This document shows positions 1 through 12,640 of a DNA stretch of 64,000 nt, in pieces; positions within the stretch are counted from its first letter, which is position 1; each line of letters opens with the position of its first letter. Source of the stretch: Physella acuta (taxonomy: Eukaryota > Mollusca > Gastropoda > Physidae); contig NW_026731915.1 in the NCBI RefSeq assembly GCF_028476545.1, forward strand, positions 334,001 to 398,000. The letters run 5' to 3'. A program made the position numbers and the translations under genes. The notes below the pieces were generated by a model. That model saw only the letters and a list, made by a program, of their open reading frames with translations. It made no database searches and was not told where the DNA came from.

Positions 1-189
1 ACTGCACCGTACTTCATCACCTCAACATTTATAAAAGCTCGAACGTTTTCAAATATAACTTCGTGATTTTTATTATCTGATAAAATATTTTCACCCTTTT
101 CAATCTTCTAGTGCATTCTTGTTACATGGAGTTACGCAATCGTCAAATGTCACCATCTCCACCTTCCATCTATATACAGCTGATAAATA

Positions 190-1053
190 CACTCCACTCC
201 CCAATATAGTAGATACGATGAAATGCCATCCCCCTTATACAGTACATGCTGTGAAATACCCCAGCCCCTATACAATAGATGTGGAGAAATAACTCGCCCA
301 CTCTTACATTGTTAGAAAACAGTTTGTGTTTTGTAATACCTACCCCCCCCCCCCCACTATACCGTAGATGTGCCTAGAATACCCCCCCCCACTATACCAT
401 AAATGTGTCTAGAATACCCCCCCCCCACTATACCATAGATGTGCCTAGAATACCCTCCACCCACTATACCATAGATGTGCCTAGAATACCCCCCCCCCAC
501 TATACCATAGATGTGCCTAGAATACCCTCCACTATACCATAGATGTGCCTAGAATACACCCCCCCCACTATGCCATAGATGTGCCTAGAATACCCCCCCC
601 ACTATACCATAGATGTGCCTAGAATACCCCCCCCCACTATACCATAGATGTGCCTAGAATACCCTCCACCCCACTATACCATAGATGTGCCTAGAATAGG
701 CCACCCTCCACCCCACTATACCATAGATGTGCCTAGAATACCCCCCACTATACCATAGATGTGCCTAGAATACCCCCCACTATACCATAGATGTGCCTAG
801 AATACCCCCCACTATACCATAGATGTGCCTAGAATACCCTCCACCCCACTATACCATAGATGTGCCTAGAATACCCCCCCCCCACTATACCATAGATGTG
901 CCTAGAATACCCTCCACCCCACTATACCATAGATGTGCCTAGAATACCCCCCACTATACCATAGATGTGCCTAGAATACCCCCCCCCCCACTATACCATA
1001 GATGTGCCTAGAATACCCCCCCCCCCCCACCATACCGTAAATGTGCCTAGAAA
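190..1053. repeat. Minisatellite, unit about 33-36 bp with variable poly-C
   Basis: About 22 tandem units, each with the core ACTATACCATAGATGTGCC followed by TAGAATAC and a run of 3 to 12 C. Length differences between units come almost entirely from the C run. Units left of about 300 are diverged versions of the same core, as expected at the decaying edge of an array. Bases 1-189 show no recognisable feature. Confidence 0.95.
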
Positions 1054-1245
1054 ATGAAGCCCTAACATGGGGGGGGGTGGTTAAAAATTCATGGGTGGGG
1101 TGTCATCTGGTGAGCGCCCTGCCCGGCCCAGCTGAGCGGGACATCTATTATTCAATGGAGAGACCTGGGCTGAGGGGCGGGCGGGGAGCAGGAGGTGGGG
1201 TGAGATGGTTGGTGCATGGGTGGGGGGTGGTAGAGATAGAGAGGG

Positions 1246-1776
1246 ATGGTATAAATAGTGACAAAATTATGGGTAGAGTGATGGTATAGATGATGATAAA
1301 ATTATGGGTAGAGCGAGGGTATAGATGGTGATAAAATTATGGGTAGAGTGAGGGTGTAGATGATGATAAAATTATGGGTAGAGCGAGGGTGTAGATGATG
1401 ATAAAATTATGGGTAGAGCGAGGGTGTAGATGATGACAAAATTATGGGTAGAGTGAGGGTGTAGATGATGATAAAATTATGGGTAGAGTGAGGGTGTAGA
1501 TGATGATAAAATTATGGGTAGAGCGAGGGTGTAGATGATGATAAAATTATGGGTAGAGTGAGGGTGTAGATGATGATAAAATTATGGGTAGAGCGAGGGT
1601 GTAGATGATGATAAAATTATGGGTAGAGCGAGGGTGTAGATGATGATAAAATTATGGGTAGAGCGAGGGTGTAGATGATGATAAAATTATGGGTAGAGCG
1701 AGGGTGTAGATGATGATAAAATTATGGGTAGAGTGAGGGTGTAGATGATGATAAAATTATGGGTAGAGGGGAGGTA
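1246..1776. repeat. Minisatellite, 35-bp unit
   Basis: About 15 tandem units with the core GATGATAAAATTATGGGTAG followed by AG(C/T)GAGGGTGTA. Internal units are almost identical; the last differs (GAGGGGAGGTATA). The sequence between this and the previous array (1054-1245) is G-rich and shows no gene. Confidence 0.95.
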
Positions 1777-2590
1777 TAGATGGTAAGAAAAATATGGACA
1801 TTTTCTCGGGAAAATATTGAAAATATTGCAACAATTCTACTAGTAAATAGAATTTTTTGTTGTATTGAAAAAGACACAGAAAAACAAAATCACGTGATAT
1901 CTATTTTTAGCGTGTGGATGACCTCAAGCGGGCATGAGGTTTTTATCTCTGGGACTCTCTGAATGGACCATCCTGGGCAGAGATCACGGGCAGATGGTCA
2001 CCACTGTTTGTTCAACATGGCTGCCGCGGACATGCCCGAGATTCTCCGAGAACTTCCATATTTGGATTACGTGACGACACAAACACGAGGCGGCTAAGGC
2101 GAGTCGGCGCACGTGAGGGTTTTCCCGAAAACGCGATGGGTGTGGTGCGGGTGGAGAAAGAGGAACCCCACGGAGGGTACCACAGGGGACTGCCAGTTTA
2201 GGGGGCGAGTGAGGCTGATACAGACTCTCATCATTAAAGTGATTGATTTTTTTAAAAATTGGTTACTGAGTTCGGTACTGTGCATTCATCATATTATAAA
2301 ACCCCATCTGGCTTATCAGTTCTTTATTTCAAATAACGATTTAAAAAATGTATAAGGTTTGTACTCGTTAGAAATCTTAGATCTAGAGATGGCGTAAGAT
2401 AAAATTCCCACACACTTCGATTCTACATCACCTTGTACCCCCCCCCCCTTCCCCCCATAGTTTGAAAAGCCGACCACCGTCCCCTACTAGGTGTGTGACG
2501 TCATGAACGGACGTTATAACTCATCTACATCAACATCAATGAACAGATTGCGCTCACTTAAAGAATTCTCTTTTCGGTACATTTCCCTTC
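1777..2590. other. Unique stretch, no gene recognised
   Basis: Mixed-composition sequence with a moderately GC-rich part (about 1930-2200) and a poly-C run near 2440. Short open frames on both strands show no family resemblance. It lies downstream of the LIM1 exon on the minus strand, so it is probably intron. The LIM2 exon was looked for here and not found. Confidence 0.5.
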
Positions 2591-2805
2591 TTGCATCAGC
2601 AACAAAATCAACCCCCCATCACTATAAGAACAATAGCACAAGCAGCAACTTCAACCACAATCATTACAACAAACAGACTGACTAATCTGCCCTCGATTAA
2701 AAAAAAGTCATTGAGGTACAATTTCCCAATTAACAGCAACAGTAACAAAAAAAAAACTGCACCGAAAACAACCTTAACCACAATAACCTGACACATCACT
2801 ACAGT

Positions 2806-3153
2806 AGTCGTCCTTGCAGTAGACCTTCATCCCCACCATTCTAACGACAACAACAACTACCACAACCACCACCACTACAACGACGACTCACTACTGCAGC
2901 ACTTACTTAAAGAAGTCATCCTTGCAGTAGACTTCCCCGCACCCATCTAAAATCATCAACAACGACAGCAACAACAAAATCAACAACAACGACGGCCCAC
3001 TACTGCAGAACTTACTTAAAGAAGTCATCCCTGCAGTAGACCTCCCCCCCCTATCTAAAATCATCAACAACAACGACAGCAACGACAACAACAACAACAG
3101 CGACAGTAACGACAACAACATCAACAACAACGGCTCACTAATGCAACACTTAC
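2806..3153 (-). repeat. Tandem copies of the LIM1 exon end plus donor, in CAA-rich intron
   Basis: The 3' end of the neighbouring LIM1 exon with its GTAAGT donor is repeated: about 2901-2940, 3009-3047 and, more diverged, 2806-2835. The true exon end is at 3154. On the minus strand the copies at 2901 and 3009 read [11 protein letters not shown]-like peptides or close nucleotide variants. Units are about 105-145 bp, and most of the spacer is CAA/CGACAG-type sequence (GTT-rich on the minus strand). Each of these two copies is preceded on the minus strand by a TTTTAG that could act as a weak acceptor. Local tandem duplication is the simplest explanation. Confidence 0.8.
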
Positions 3154-3328
3154 TTAAAGAAGTCATCCTTGCAGTAGACCTTCTCCCCCTTAGAGAAACA
3201 TTTATCACTGAGCTGGGCCATACAATCTGAACACTTGAGACACTTGGAGTGCCAGGATCTGTCGAGCACCTTCAGGATAAACCTGTCATAGATGTGGTCA
3301 CCGCAGCCAGAACATTTGGGTATGGCGG
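3154..3328 (-). CDS. Lhx3/4: LIM-homeobox protein Lhx3/4 class, LIM1 exon (internal exon)
   Basis: Internal exon of 175 bp, bounded on the minus strand by a CCATCCCCAG acceptor and a GTAAGT donor, encoding 57 full codons ([16 protein letters not shown]... to ...KVYCKDDFF) with split codons at both ends. It is one complete LIM zinc-binding domain: zinc ligands at exon residues C5, C8, H26, C29, C32, C35, C52 and D55, with canonical spacing. The strings [21 protein letters not shown] and VYCKDDFFK match the first LIM domain of Lhx3/Lhx4 (Drosophila Lim3) better than Lhx1/5. These are nuclear transcription factors of motor-neuron and neuroendocrine identity; LIM1 with LIM2 binds Ldb/Chip cofactors (family knowledge). 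LIM2 and homeodomain exons are not in the window and should lie left of base 1. Composition and splice sites give no sign of pseudogenisation. Confidence 0.93.
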
Positions 3329-3399
3329 CTGGGGATGGAGGAAAACATGCAAGATAGGTTACAGCTGCAAATATATAAATAAATCAATACATAAATAAA

Positions 3400-3804
<405 letters not shown>

Positions 3805-3805
3805 G

Positions 3806-4055
3806 AGGTCTGGGGGGGTGACCAGAGTCGCAGGTCTAACCCTACTGTGGGAGTACGGGGGGGGGGGTGACAGCAGGCCGCCAGTAGAAGGTTCTAGAAG
3901 AAACACGGTGCGGGTGTGGGGGTTGTGTGGGGGTGTTGGGGTGACCCGAGTCGCAGGTCTGACCCGCCCGTGGGTGCCACCCCCCCCCCCCCCCCCACGG
4001 ACGGGGGGGGGGTGGCAGGCCGTCAGTAGAAGGTACTAGAAGAAACACTTGACGG
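3806..4055. repeat. Two diverged direct repeats of about 120-130 bp, G-rich
   Basis: Two copies share GAGTCGCAGGTCT near their start and a GTAGAAGGT...CTAGAAGAAACAC block at their end. Each holds a long G or C homopolymer in the middle. Function unknown; probably repeat-derived. Confidence 0.75.
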
Positions 4056-4790
4056 TGCGGCCCTTCAGCTTGAGTTACTTGGCTGGACCAACTAATTGAC
4101 TCAAGGAAATTGGGGTCGGATGTCAACACGGCCAGGGGAGACAAGCGATGACAAGAATAGAAGTCAACGACAGTCACAACTTTCTAAAGTAGCCGGCGTT
4201 GTTCGGGTTTTAGTTTTAATAAAGTTCTTTAAAATTGGCGGAAAATCAATATTTTTTATTTGTTCGCATGTTTGCTAAATTAAAAAGAAAATTTAGAAAT
4301 ATATCTTTAAAGGATTTCAGTTGTAAATACACCAAACAACATCTTTCACTCTAAGAATACTCGAAAGTATGTCGTTGAATCAAAAATTACCTAAGTTTTC
4401 ATGTTAATTTTATTTTTACAAAACAAAAACTAGCTATCGAAATACATTTTAGCATTTCCAAGATCATCAATAACAATCTGAACACAGCAAACTTGAATTT
4501 ATTGACGTCATTCTTGGAGGTTCAGATTTAGTACGGAGACAACATACATTTGAAACAGCACTAGGAACATATTTGTCTTTTGCTTATACTCATATCCTTC
4601 ACAAATATATTTTTTTTTCTGCTATTCGTATATTTTTATCGTTTCTGACAAAACTTCATGGTGATTGTTACTTTTTATTTCAAAATTTGTTTTTGATTAT
4701 AGAGAACTTACATTTTTTATCTTTAAAGAATAAAAAAAAAACCATACCAATGTGTATTGTTCGGTTTAATACTTGGAATTTTGAAATCGC
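4056..4790. other. AT-rich unique stretch, nothing recognised
   Basis: No exon with plausible splice sites, no SINE box and no terminal inverted repeat was seen. Confidence 0.5.
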
Positions 4791-5225
4791 GTTATGAGCT
4801 TTTCAATCGGAAATGCTCCGCTCTTTTTATCCGGAGATTCAGAAGGTCTCCACCGAAGGGTCAAGGAACAGGTCACAGCGTTCCAAGATGGCCGCCACGG
4901 TACGCGTGAGACAGGCGGAGATAACCGAGTTAGGTCGTCAAGTTTTTGTCTAGCAATTGGATTAACGGGGATTAAAAAAGGGGCGCGGCGCCGGCCCTGC
5001 CGCGAATATTTAACGCTTGGAGCGCAAGATGGCAAATTGGATTGGGGTCTGTTGCCTGCTGGAGCCTTGTCAATTTGGGCCCGGGACGGGTGGGGCGCGG
5101 GGCAGTGAGCACATGTGGACCTCGTGGGTGAGCAGGATTGGGAGGGGCGGATTGGCGCCTGCAGAGGAAGAAGGTAATTAACCGCATCGCACAAACGCGG
5201 CTTAATGAGGGGGAACGCTGTCTTG
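4791..5225. promoter_or_regulatory. GC-rich island, candidate regulatory element
   Basis: A GC-rich, CpG-containing island in AT-rich surroundings, within the long intron between the two Lhx3/4 exons. It holds two GGATTA boxes (4959-4964, 4969-4974; K50-homeodomain type), a TAATTA (5175-5180), an AAGATGGCCGCC YY1-like motif near 4886 and GC boxes near 5140. No TATA box or conserved reading frame is visible. An enhancer is an inference from composition and motif clustering; an unrecognised exon is the alternative. Confidence 0.4.
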
Positions 5226-5655
5226 ATTATTAAAATTCATTTACGAAAATGTGTTTTTGAAACGTGTCTGATTTGAATCGTTTTGTGGTTACGCCACAAG
5301 CTTCGTTATACACCACACACACACTTAACTGTACGACCACACATTTTAATAATATTTAGCACATGCAGGTTTCCCCCCCCCCCCCCCCCCCCCCCCCTGG
5401 CTACACATTACTTTTTCATGAAAGAAAAGTAATTTTTGAAGCAATCTGCAAGGGAGACAATCATTTTTAAGATTAATCTCGGTTACTGCCCTTTAAATAT
5501 TAAAAAAAACACGTATCAGCTATTTCCGGTTTTTCTGAGCGGCTAAATTTAATATACAAAAAAAAGTGAAATAAATTGTACCAAACTGCAAGGCAAGCCA
5601 CACGACGATAATGCTATAGGTGTACGGCTAACCGAAATGTGGAGTTGACAACACA
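5226..5655. other. Unique stretch with a 25-bp poly-C tract
   Basis: Poly-C occupies 5373-5397. Otherwise AT-rich sequence with no recognised gene. Confidence 0.6.
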
Positions 5656-6476
5656 GATACAATATAGAACATCTGATGTCTGTTGTGTGTTGAGTGCAGA
5701 CTTTAGAGTGTTAGGTAAAGTCTGCTTTTTGTTGTGTGCTATCTGATACATATAAAGTACTGTCTGCTGTATATTAAGTACTATTTATTGGACAAAATCT
5801 ACTGTCTGTTGAGTAAAGTCTGCTGGTTGTTGACTATAGTCTACTGTCTCTGGAGTACTGTCTGTTGAGTACTGTCTGTTGACTACTGTCTGTTGAGTAC
5901 TGTCTGTTAAGTACTGTCTGTTGACTACTGTCTGTTGACTACTGTCTGTGGAGTACTGTCTGTTGAGTACTGTCTGTTGAGTACTGTCTGTTGAGTACTG
6001 TCTGATGAGTAATGTCTGTTAAGTAAAGTCTACTGTCTGTTGAGTACTGTCTGTTGAGTACTGTCTGTTGAGTACTGTCTGTTGAGTACTGTCTGTTGAG
6101 TACTGTCTGTTGAGTACTGTCTGTTGCCTACTGTCTGTTGAGTACTGTCTGTTGAGTACTGTCTGTTGAGTACTGTCTGTTGAGTACTGTCTGTTGACTA
6201 CTGTCTGTTGAGTACTGTCTGTTGAATACTGTCTGTTGAGTACTGTCTGTTGACTACTGTCTGATGAGTACTGTCTGTTGAGTACTGTCTGTTGAGTACT
6301 GTCTGTTGAGTACTGTCTGTTGAGTACTGTCTGTTGACTACTGTCTGTTGAGTACTGTCTGTTGAGTACTGTCTGTTGAGTACTGTCTGTTGACTACTGT
6401 CTGTTGAGTACTGTCTGTTGAGTACTGTCTGTTGAGTACTGTCTGTTGAGTACTGTCTGTTGAGCACTGTCTGTGC
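5656..6476. repeat. Minisatellite, 14-bp unit (TGTTGAGTACTGTC)
   Basis: About 45-50 tandem 14-bp units. They are near-perfect from about 5830 on and degenerate into longer variants leftward. The minus-strand STDSTQQTVLNRQY open frame is the array translated. A GC-rich flank (6480-6690) shows no gene. Confidence 0.97.
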
Positions 6477-6693
6477 ACTACGCCCAGTCAGACACCAGTC
6501 AGGCCGATCCGCTTCAGTGCGCCCGTCCTTCAGGCGACCAACGCAACTGTTCATAATTCATGGCCGCTCGAGTTACGCCCGCCCCAGGGGAGGCCCGAAC
6601 ACGTGAGCCCTACGGTAGGGGCAGCTAAAACATGCATGAGGGGGGGATCATCATTGGGGATCCTCTTGTTGGACCCAGTCGTTGTTACAGTGG

Positions 6694-6925
6694 TGTTGTT
6701 TTACTCACTCTCACACACACTCACACACACACATACAGACACACTCACACATACAGACACACTCACTCACACACACAGACACACTCACACACACAGACAC
6801 CCTCACTCACACATAAAGACACACTCACTCACATACCTACGCACTCACACATTTGTATATACACCATCAAACACACTCGAACACAGATACACTCTCACCC
6901 ACTCACACACACTCCAAAACCACCC
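6694..6925. repeat. CA/CACT-rich low-complexity tract
   Basis: Imperfect (CA)n with ACTCACACACAGACAC sub-units and a poly-C at about 6918. The HTHTHT open frames are artefacts. Confidence 0.9.
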
Positions 6926-7409
6926 CCCCCCCCCACACAGATACATTAAACGCAGACTCACATATTGTTTATGTTTAAACCACCTTGTGTAACATCTAGC
7001 TTCGATTAACACACACACATATAATCAAACACAATCTTTTAAAATTTAAACAAACTTATTTAAATGTACAATTACAATCAGACCGCAATTATTCCCTCCC
7101 ATGTCTATCAACATTTACATTCAAACCGTTAAAATAAACCTGTATTTGCGTGTGTTAAGACTAGAGTAGTGACCAATTTTTTGAATAGTCGTCAATGTTT
7201 TTTTTACCTTAAAATCTCGCGCACTAACACGCACTTGCGTGACTATATTTTTTTTACCAGAAAAAAATTAAAAAAAAACTCAGTATGCTTTCTACAGGGC
7301 TTGTAAGTTCCGTTCTCTCTCGATTCGAAATTTCGTTGGCCAGGGAAGGATATACATTTTCGAACCAAATTAATTGTTGCGAAAGTGATTCACATTAATA
7401 ACAAAAACA
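6926..7409. other. AT-rich unique stretch, nothing recognised
   Basis: No supported feature on either strand. Confidence 0.5.
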
Positions 7410-7410
<1 letters not shown>

Positions 7411-7503
<93 letters not shown>

Positions 7504-7507
7504 ATAA

Positions 7508-7566
<59 letters not shown>
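7411..7566. repeat. (AT)n microsatellite
   Basis: Pure AT apart from one TGTGTGTGTGTATAAG interruption near 7491-7508. The following AT-rich stretch to 7975 holds nothing recognisable. Confidence 0.98.
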
Positions 7567-7567
<1 letters not shown>

Positions 7568-7975
7568 CATCTAAGTTTGGGACAACATATTTCATATTTG
7601 AATCAATAATAACAAATTGTTCACTTATTTAAAAATAATCACAACACAAAGTTGGCTATATTTTTCTATTAGCTAGCTACCGACGTCTGTCATAATCATT
7701 GTTTAGGGTTTTAAATCTTCTTCTTCTTCGTTCTTAATTTTTGAATATGGTGGAGGAGGGTTTTAAATAACAAGACCGGAACTAACGTTTCTATTTTTGT
7801 TAGAGATTTGATCGAACTGTTCACACTTGATTTGAAAAAATACAAGCTGGCAACTACGAAAACGAGAAGTTAGTAACCTATTTACAAATCCTATAACTAT
7901 CCAACTAAATTTTATACTGCTAAATATCAACTCACATCTCTTCACCGTTTCTCTGCCCGTACCAGACCCCTGCCC

Positions 7976-8165
7976 ATCCTAACCCTATGCCTAACCATAA
8001 CCATCTACCCGTCCCCGTCCCTCTACCCGTCTAGGACCCTCCAGCCGTCCCCGTCCCTCTACGCGTCTAGGACCCTCCACCCGTCCCCGTCCCTCTACGC
8101 GTCTAGGACCCTCCACCCGTCCCCGTCCCTCTACCTATCCCCGACCCTGTGTCCCTCCCGACCCT
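7976..8165. repeat. Minisatellite, 36-bp C-rich unit
   Basis: Four to five units built on CGTCTAGGACCCTCCA and CCGTCCCCGTCCCTCTA. The GC-rich tail to about 8320 and the unique sequence to 8660 hold no recognised gene. Confidence 0.9.
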
Positions 8166-8667
8166 TCACCCGTCCCGCCACGCCCTGAGGTTAACGTCTT
8201 AACCTCTCCCGGGCCTTCTGCTCACCCGTCACCCTCCAGCGGCGCGCGACATCCCGGCCTTCTGTTGCGTCAGACAACCTGCCACACGCGCACTCACGCA
8301 CGTGCACGGGCCCGAGGTCCCGGGCAAAAAAAAATACTCACACCAAGCCCGACACCCACCGCGTTGGATTGCTCTACATAATTTATACTCATCTTTTGAC
8401 AAAAAATCGCTTACGGCTTTTGAAAAGTTTTCTTCAGCGGAAGTAATAATTCATGGCCCTTTGACTACATATAAAGCGAATACATTTAAATAAGTCTTGG
8501 AGTTTTTAATTGACGGTGTCGTGTCTGTAAATAATTAGCTTTAATTTGATTACGTTTTGGAACTTCCATTAGTGATACCACATAGTGCAGATGATATTGT
8601 CACGTCTATAAGATTATGATAATTACAGGCGGATAAACCCGACACCGCATTGTGTTCTACGTAACAA

Positions 8668-8840
8668 AACTAGAGACGGCATTGTCAGGTGGTAGTGTAC
8701 ATGACTTCTACTCCTAAAGTCTCGGGTTCGGTACTCGAACTCAAGTCTGTAAGACGTCATCGAGTTCGCCCAACTATGATGGGTACCTGACTGACGTCGG
8801 AGAATAATAAAGCGGCTAGGCTTATCCCGAGCTCTACAGT
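8668..8840 (+). mobile_element. tRNA-derived SINE copy, diverged
   Basis: The head resembles a tRNA promoter: an A-box-like TCAGGTGGTAGTGTACA, then a B-box-like CGGGTTCGGTACTCG near 8722-8736. The body carries GATGGGTACCTGACTGACGT, a block shared with other SINE copies here (about 13430 and 45440). SINEs are Pol III-transcribed and use LINE enzymes to move (family knowledge). Ends are not sharply defined and no target duplication was found. Confidence 0.6.
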
Positions 8841-8849
8841 ATTTCATTC

Positions 8850-8985
8850 AGACTTTTTGCTCCGGAGGCTCTTGAAAATTTCGGGGAGGAGGGGGTGGGG
8901 GGGTCGGATACTGTCAAAAGTCTGTCAAAAGTATATATTTTCTATTAAAAAATTATTTCATTGGTAGGATGTGGGGGCCATCGGA
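8850..8985. mobile_element. Fragment of the CAGTGTTTC hAT-like MITE family
   Basis: The TTCAGACTTTTTGCTCC start, the G-rich centre and the AAAAGTATATATTTTCTAT block match the copy at 62326. The terminal CAGTGTTTC is not visible, so this is a partial or diverged copy. Sequence from 8986 to 9434 is unique, with nothing recognised. Confidence 0.55.
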
Positions 8986-9442
8986 AGAAATGCCTGAAGG
9001 CATCCCTGGATGTCATTAAAACAGATAAACTCTACCTTATCTGCCTAACGTGTCTTGAATACTAACAGGAAAAGATACTAATTGTGTATCAATAATGATT
9101 AGGTTTTCGATTAGTTTTATAAATCTGTTAAATTATCAAGCTAGTGTTTGGGTTTAATAGAGCTATAGGCTATTATAGTTTTCCTTTACGGTTTTGTTTT
9201 TCCAACGTAAACTGTTGTGAGTAGTTGGTTAGGGTTTTGGGTAGTTTATCTAGATGGCCAGAACAATAACACACTGCATTGGTTAGAAGTAGTTTAGTTT
9301 ATAGTACTATTTTGTGAACATCGCCTATCGGAGGTAGCCGAAATAATACAATACTTAGCCAGTAGATTTAAGATAAACCAACCGCACTACAATAAATGCC
9401 AGCAAGAATTTTACGAATGCCTAGCACTTAATAAGTTAAGGA

Positions 9443-9628
9443 CAGAGTTTCTTTCAGGCATGTTTTCGATCCCCTCCCCCTCCCTTGAACAAAATATAAT
9501 TTATATAGAAAATATAAGTTTTTACGAGTGTTTGCGCCCCCCCCCCCTTCCCCAGAAAAATTTAGTCCTCCCCTCCTAGAAAATTTCAAATACCCCCCTG
9601 CGGAGAAAATAGTCTGAAAGAAACACTG
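9443..9628. mobile_element. hAT-like MITE, CAGTGTTTCTTTCAG family, with 8-bp TSD
   Basis: 186-bp element. The left end reads CAGAGTTTCTTTCAG and the right end CTGAAAGAAACACTG, which are inverted repeats. It is flanked by a perfect direct duplication GTTAAGGA (9435-9442 and 9629-9636), as expected for hAT transposition. The core is C-rich with the TATAGAAAATATAAG block shared by the copies at 24644, 41941 and 48812. No coding capacity, so non-autonomous. Confidence 0.9.
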
Positions 9629-9824
9629 GTTAAGGAGAGTACGGCGGTAAAGTTTCACGCTATGTTGTGTAGACATGTTAAGACTACCTTTTCTTTGCAA
9701 ACTCTGTACTATTCCAAAACTAAACACAAAAATTAGTCCCCCCATTCAAAATGCACCAATCAAAAGAACTGTCATATTTTAAACCCACCAATCAAATTCG
9801 CTGTCAGATGCCATTGCTGGTAAC

Positions 9825-10135
9825 TCTGACAAGGTCGCCCGGATCGCAGATGGCCCGCACGCGCCCTCACACGACGAGACGCCCGCGCGCCCCTGAAGGG
9901 GCCGCACGTCACTTCCATGTCGTCCACGTCATTACTGACGTGACGTCATAATACGAGCACGCGCCAGGGCGGGCCGCGCCACGCGCCGGTGGGCGGGAAA
10001 TAAAAGGTCCGGCAGTTTTGTGCCGGAGTGACCCCCGCGGAGGGCTCGCTTGCGCGCCGGGGAAAAGTTCCGACCAAAGGTTACCGGAAGTCGATACACG
10101 GAACAACACCGGCATTAATGGCGGGAGCGTGTGTG
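9825..10135 (+). promoter_or_regulatory. CpG island with CRE, GC-box, E2F-like and TATA-like motifs
   Basis: Strongly GC-rich island. It contains a perfect CRE palindrome TGACGTCA (9941-9948) with CRE-like half sites just upstream, a GGGCGGGAAA E2F/GC-box motif (9991-10000), an AATAAAAG TATA-like box (9999-10006), and a G+C-rich stretch about 25-30 bp further where initiation could occur. The order fits a plus-strand core promoter. No first exon or protein could be assigned downstream, so an enhancer or non-coding promoter is equally possible. Confidence 0.45.
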
Positions 10136-10480
10136 GTATTTGTTTTCAGGCTCGTGAAGATTACAAGATCAGCTTAAGGGGGTGGGTGTGTGGGTGTGTG
10201 TGGGGGGGGAGGGGGGTGGACCAGACCAGGTCGACATATCTTTGATATTTTCTTGAAGAGCTAGACTCAGGGAGGGTTGGGGGTGATGGGTTTTGTTGGG
10301 TAAACTTCTAAAGATGATTATTTTAGAAAAAACTCATAAAAATATCAGATCGAGGGATTACATCGATTTTTTTTTTTCTTCTTTTAAATTTTGTTAAGAG
10401 AAGAAAGGACAACAGTTAGTGTGGGATGTTGATTGTCCTGCGTTAAAGTTCAGTTTTACGGGTTGATGTTCAACGGTAAA

Positions 10481-11335
<855 letters not shown>

Positions 11336-11339
11336 TATG

Positions 11340-11575
11340 CAGGCTATAATACCCGGATATTTGCTGATGTTACCCCCGCGGTGGGCGTGGCTGGCCAGCG
11401 GACGGGCGGCACGTGACCTCCATCGTGTCCCTATTAAAAGGGAGCTAATCCAAGGTGAGATGTTGAGGATTAGGGCCCTTGTCTTTCCTTTCACAGGTGA
11501 GACGATTGTCCCGGTCGGGTGCTCCTGGGATGAGGCATCAGAAAGAGGCTTAGGCGAGCTCACGAAAACTTTTTA
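11340..11575. promoter_or_regulatory. GC-rich island with E-box and TAATCC/GGATTA motifs
   Basis: Contains CACGTG (11410-11415), GGCGTGGC, CTAATCC and GGATTAGG. A 119-aa open frame crosses it but matches nothing recognised. It lies in the same long intron as the other islands; the regulatory role is inferred. Confidence 0.35.
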
Positions 11576-12060
11576 ATGGCACTCTTAAAATAGACCCCCG
11601 CCTCCACCCTTACCCACACTATCCCCACCCTTCTCCTAGACTCAACACCGCTAAGATAATGAGTGTACGCGTATTCAAGCAATGCTTTTCACACCCCTCC
11701 CCCCTCCTCCCCCCTGCACCTTTCAGTCTCCCAATCTAGACGTCTTAAGGTCGCGTGATATCATTTGAAATGTCATGCGCAATATGGCGGACCGCGGCAC
11801 ATCTGTCGGGCTGTTAAGTTACTTGTGCGCATGTCAACCCATCCGTACGGTCTCGTGTCTGTACCCCTCCACCCCCTCTCTCCACCTCCCTCCCTCCCTT
11901 CCTCGCCTTGTGTTCGTCTTGTTTTCTCGTGGTTTCACGTCATAGCGCCGGCACACGGCGGTAATAATTACACGCCATTTGATTGGTTGGGTAGAAAATT
12001 ATGTCCAAAGCTACAAAATTCGAGAAAAATGTGTAAAACGTTTGAATTTTTTGTTTGTTG
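11576..12060. other. C-rich then mixed stretch, no gene recognised
   Basis: CCACCC/CTCC-rich sequence to about 11720 and 11860-11910, otherwise mixed. No supported feature. Confidence 0.45.
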
Positions 12061-12345
12061 CTAAACGGTTTTAAAAAACAAAGAAAAATAAAACACGTAA
12101 TATTTTTAAAAATGAACAAAAAAAACACACACAATTAAAAAAGAAAAACAAAAATACAAAATAAAAAAAAATACATAATAAAAACAGCACACAAAAAAAT
12201 ACACAAAAAAAAATAGAACAAGAAAAACGTAATAAAAACAAAACAAAACAAAACATACAAAATAAAAACAACACTAAAAAATGTAAAAAAAAAAAAACTA
12301 AAGAAAAAAGAAAAAAAATGTTTAAAAAAGACTTAAAAAGAAGAA
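12061..12345. repeat. A-rich low-complexity tract
   Basis: AAAACA/AAAATA-rich sequence. Its minus-strand F/C/L-rich open frame is an artefact of composition. The following stretch to 12640 holds nothing recognisable. Confidence 0.85.
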
Positions 12346-12640
12346 AATGCGGTTAGAAAAGAACCATAATAGAGATAAGAACCTCTATTTATGTTGGCAA
12401 AGAGGTGGTAATAGAACTCTTTTTTTTTATGGTTTCTTTTTTATCCGTCTGGCAAGAACTCACTCATGTGTTAATTAAATATTTTATCACACGTCCGTGT
12501 GTTGAATTGTAGACCATCTGAGTAATAAACTCACAGCTAAACACATGTTACTTTATTTATATAAAATGCCATGGGGGGAGGGGTGGGATTCGCATTTTGT
12601 GTTATTATATAATTTAAAAAAAAAGCCGTCTAGACAGGTA

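Noticed and set aside
1777-2600. LIM2 or homeodomain exon downstream of the LIM1 exon
   Set aside because: Minus strand searched for the expected FGTKC/YHLHCF and WFQNRR words; none seen.
5656-6476. CRISPR-like array
   Set aside because: The repeats are contiguous 14-bp units without unique spacers, and the DNA is animal. The same argument excludes the other arrays.
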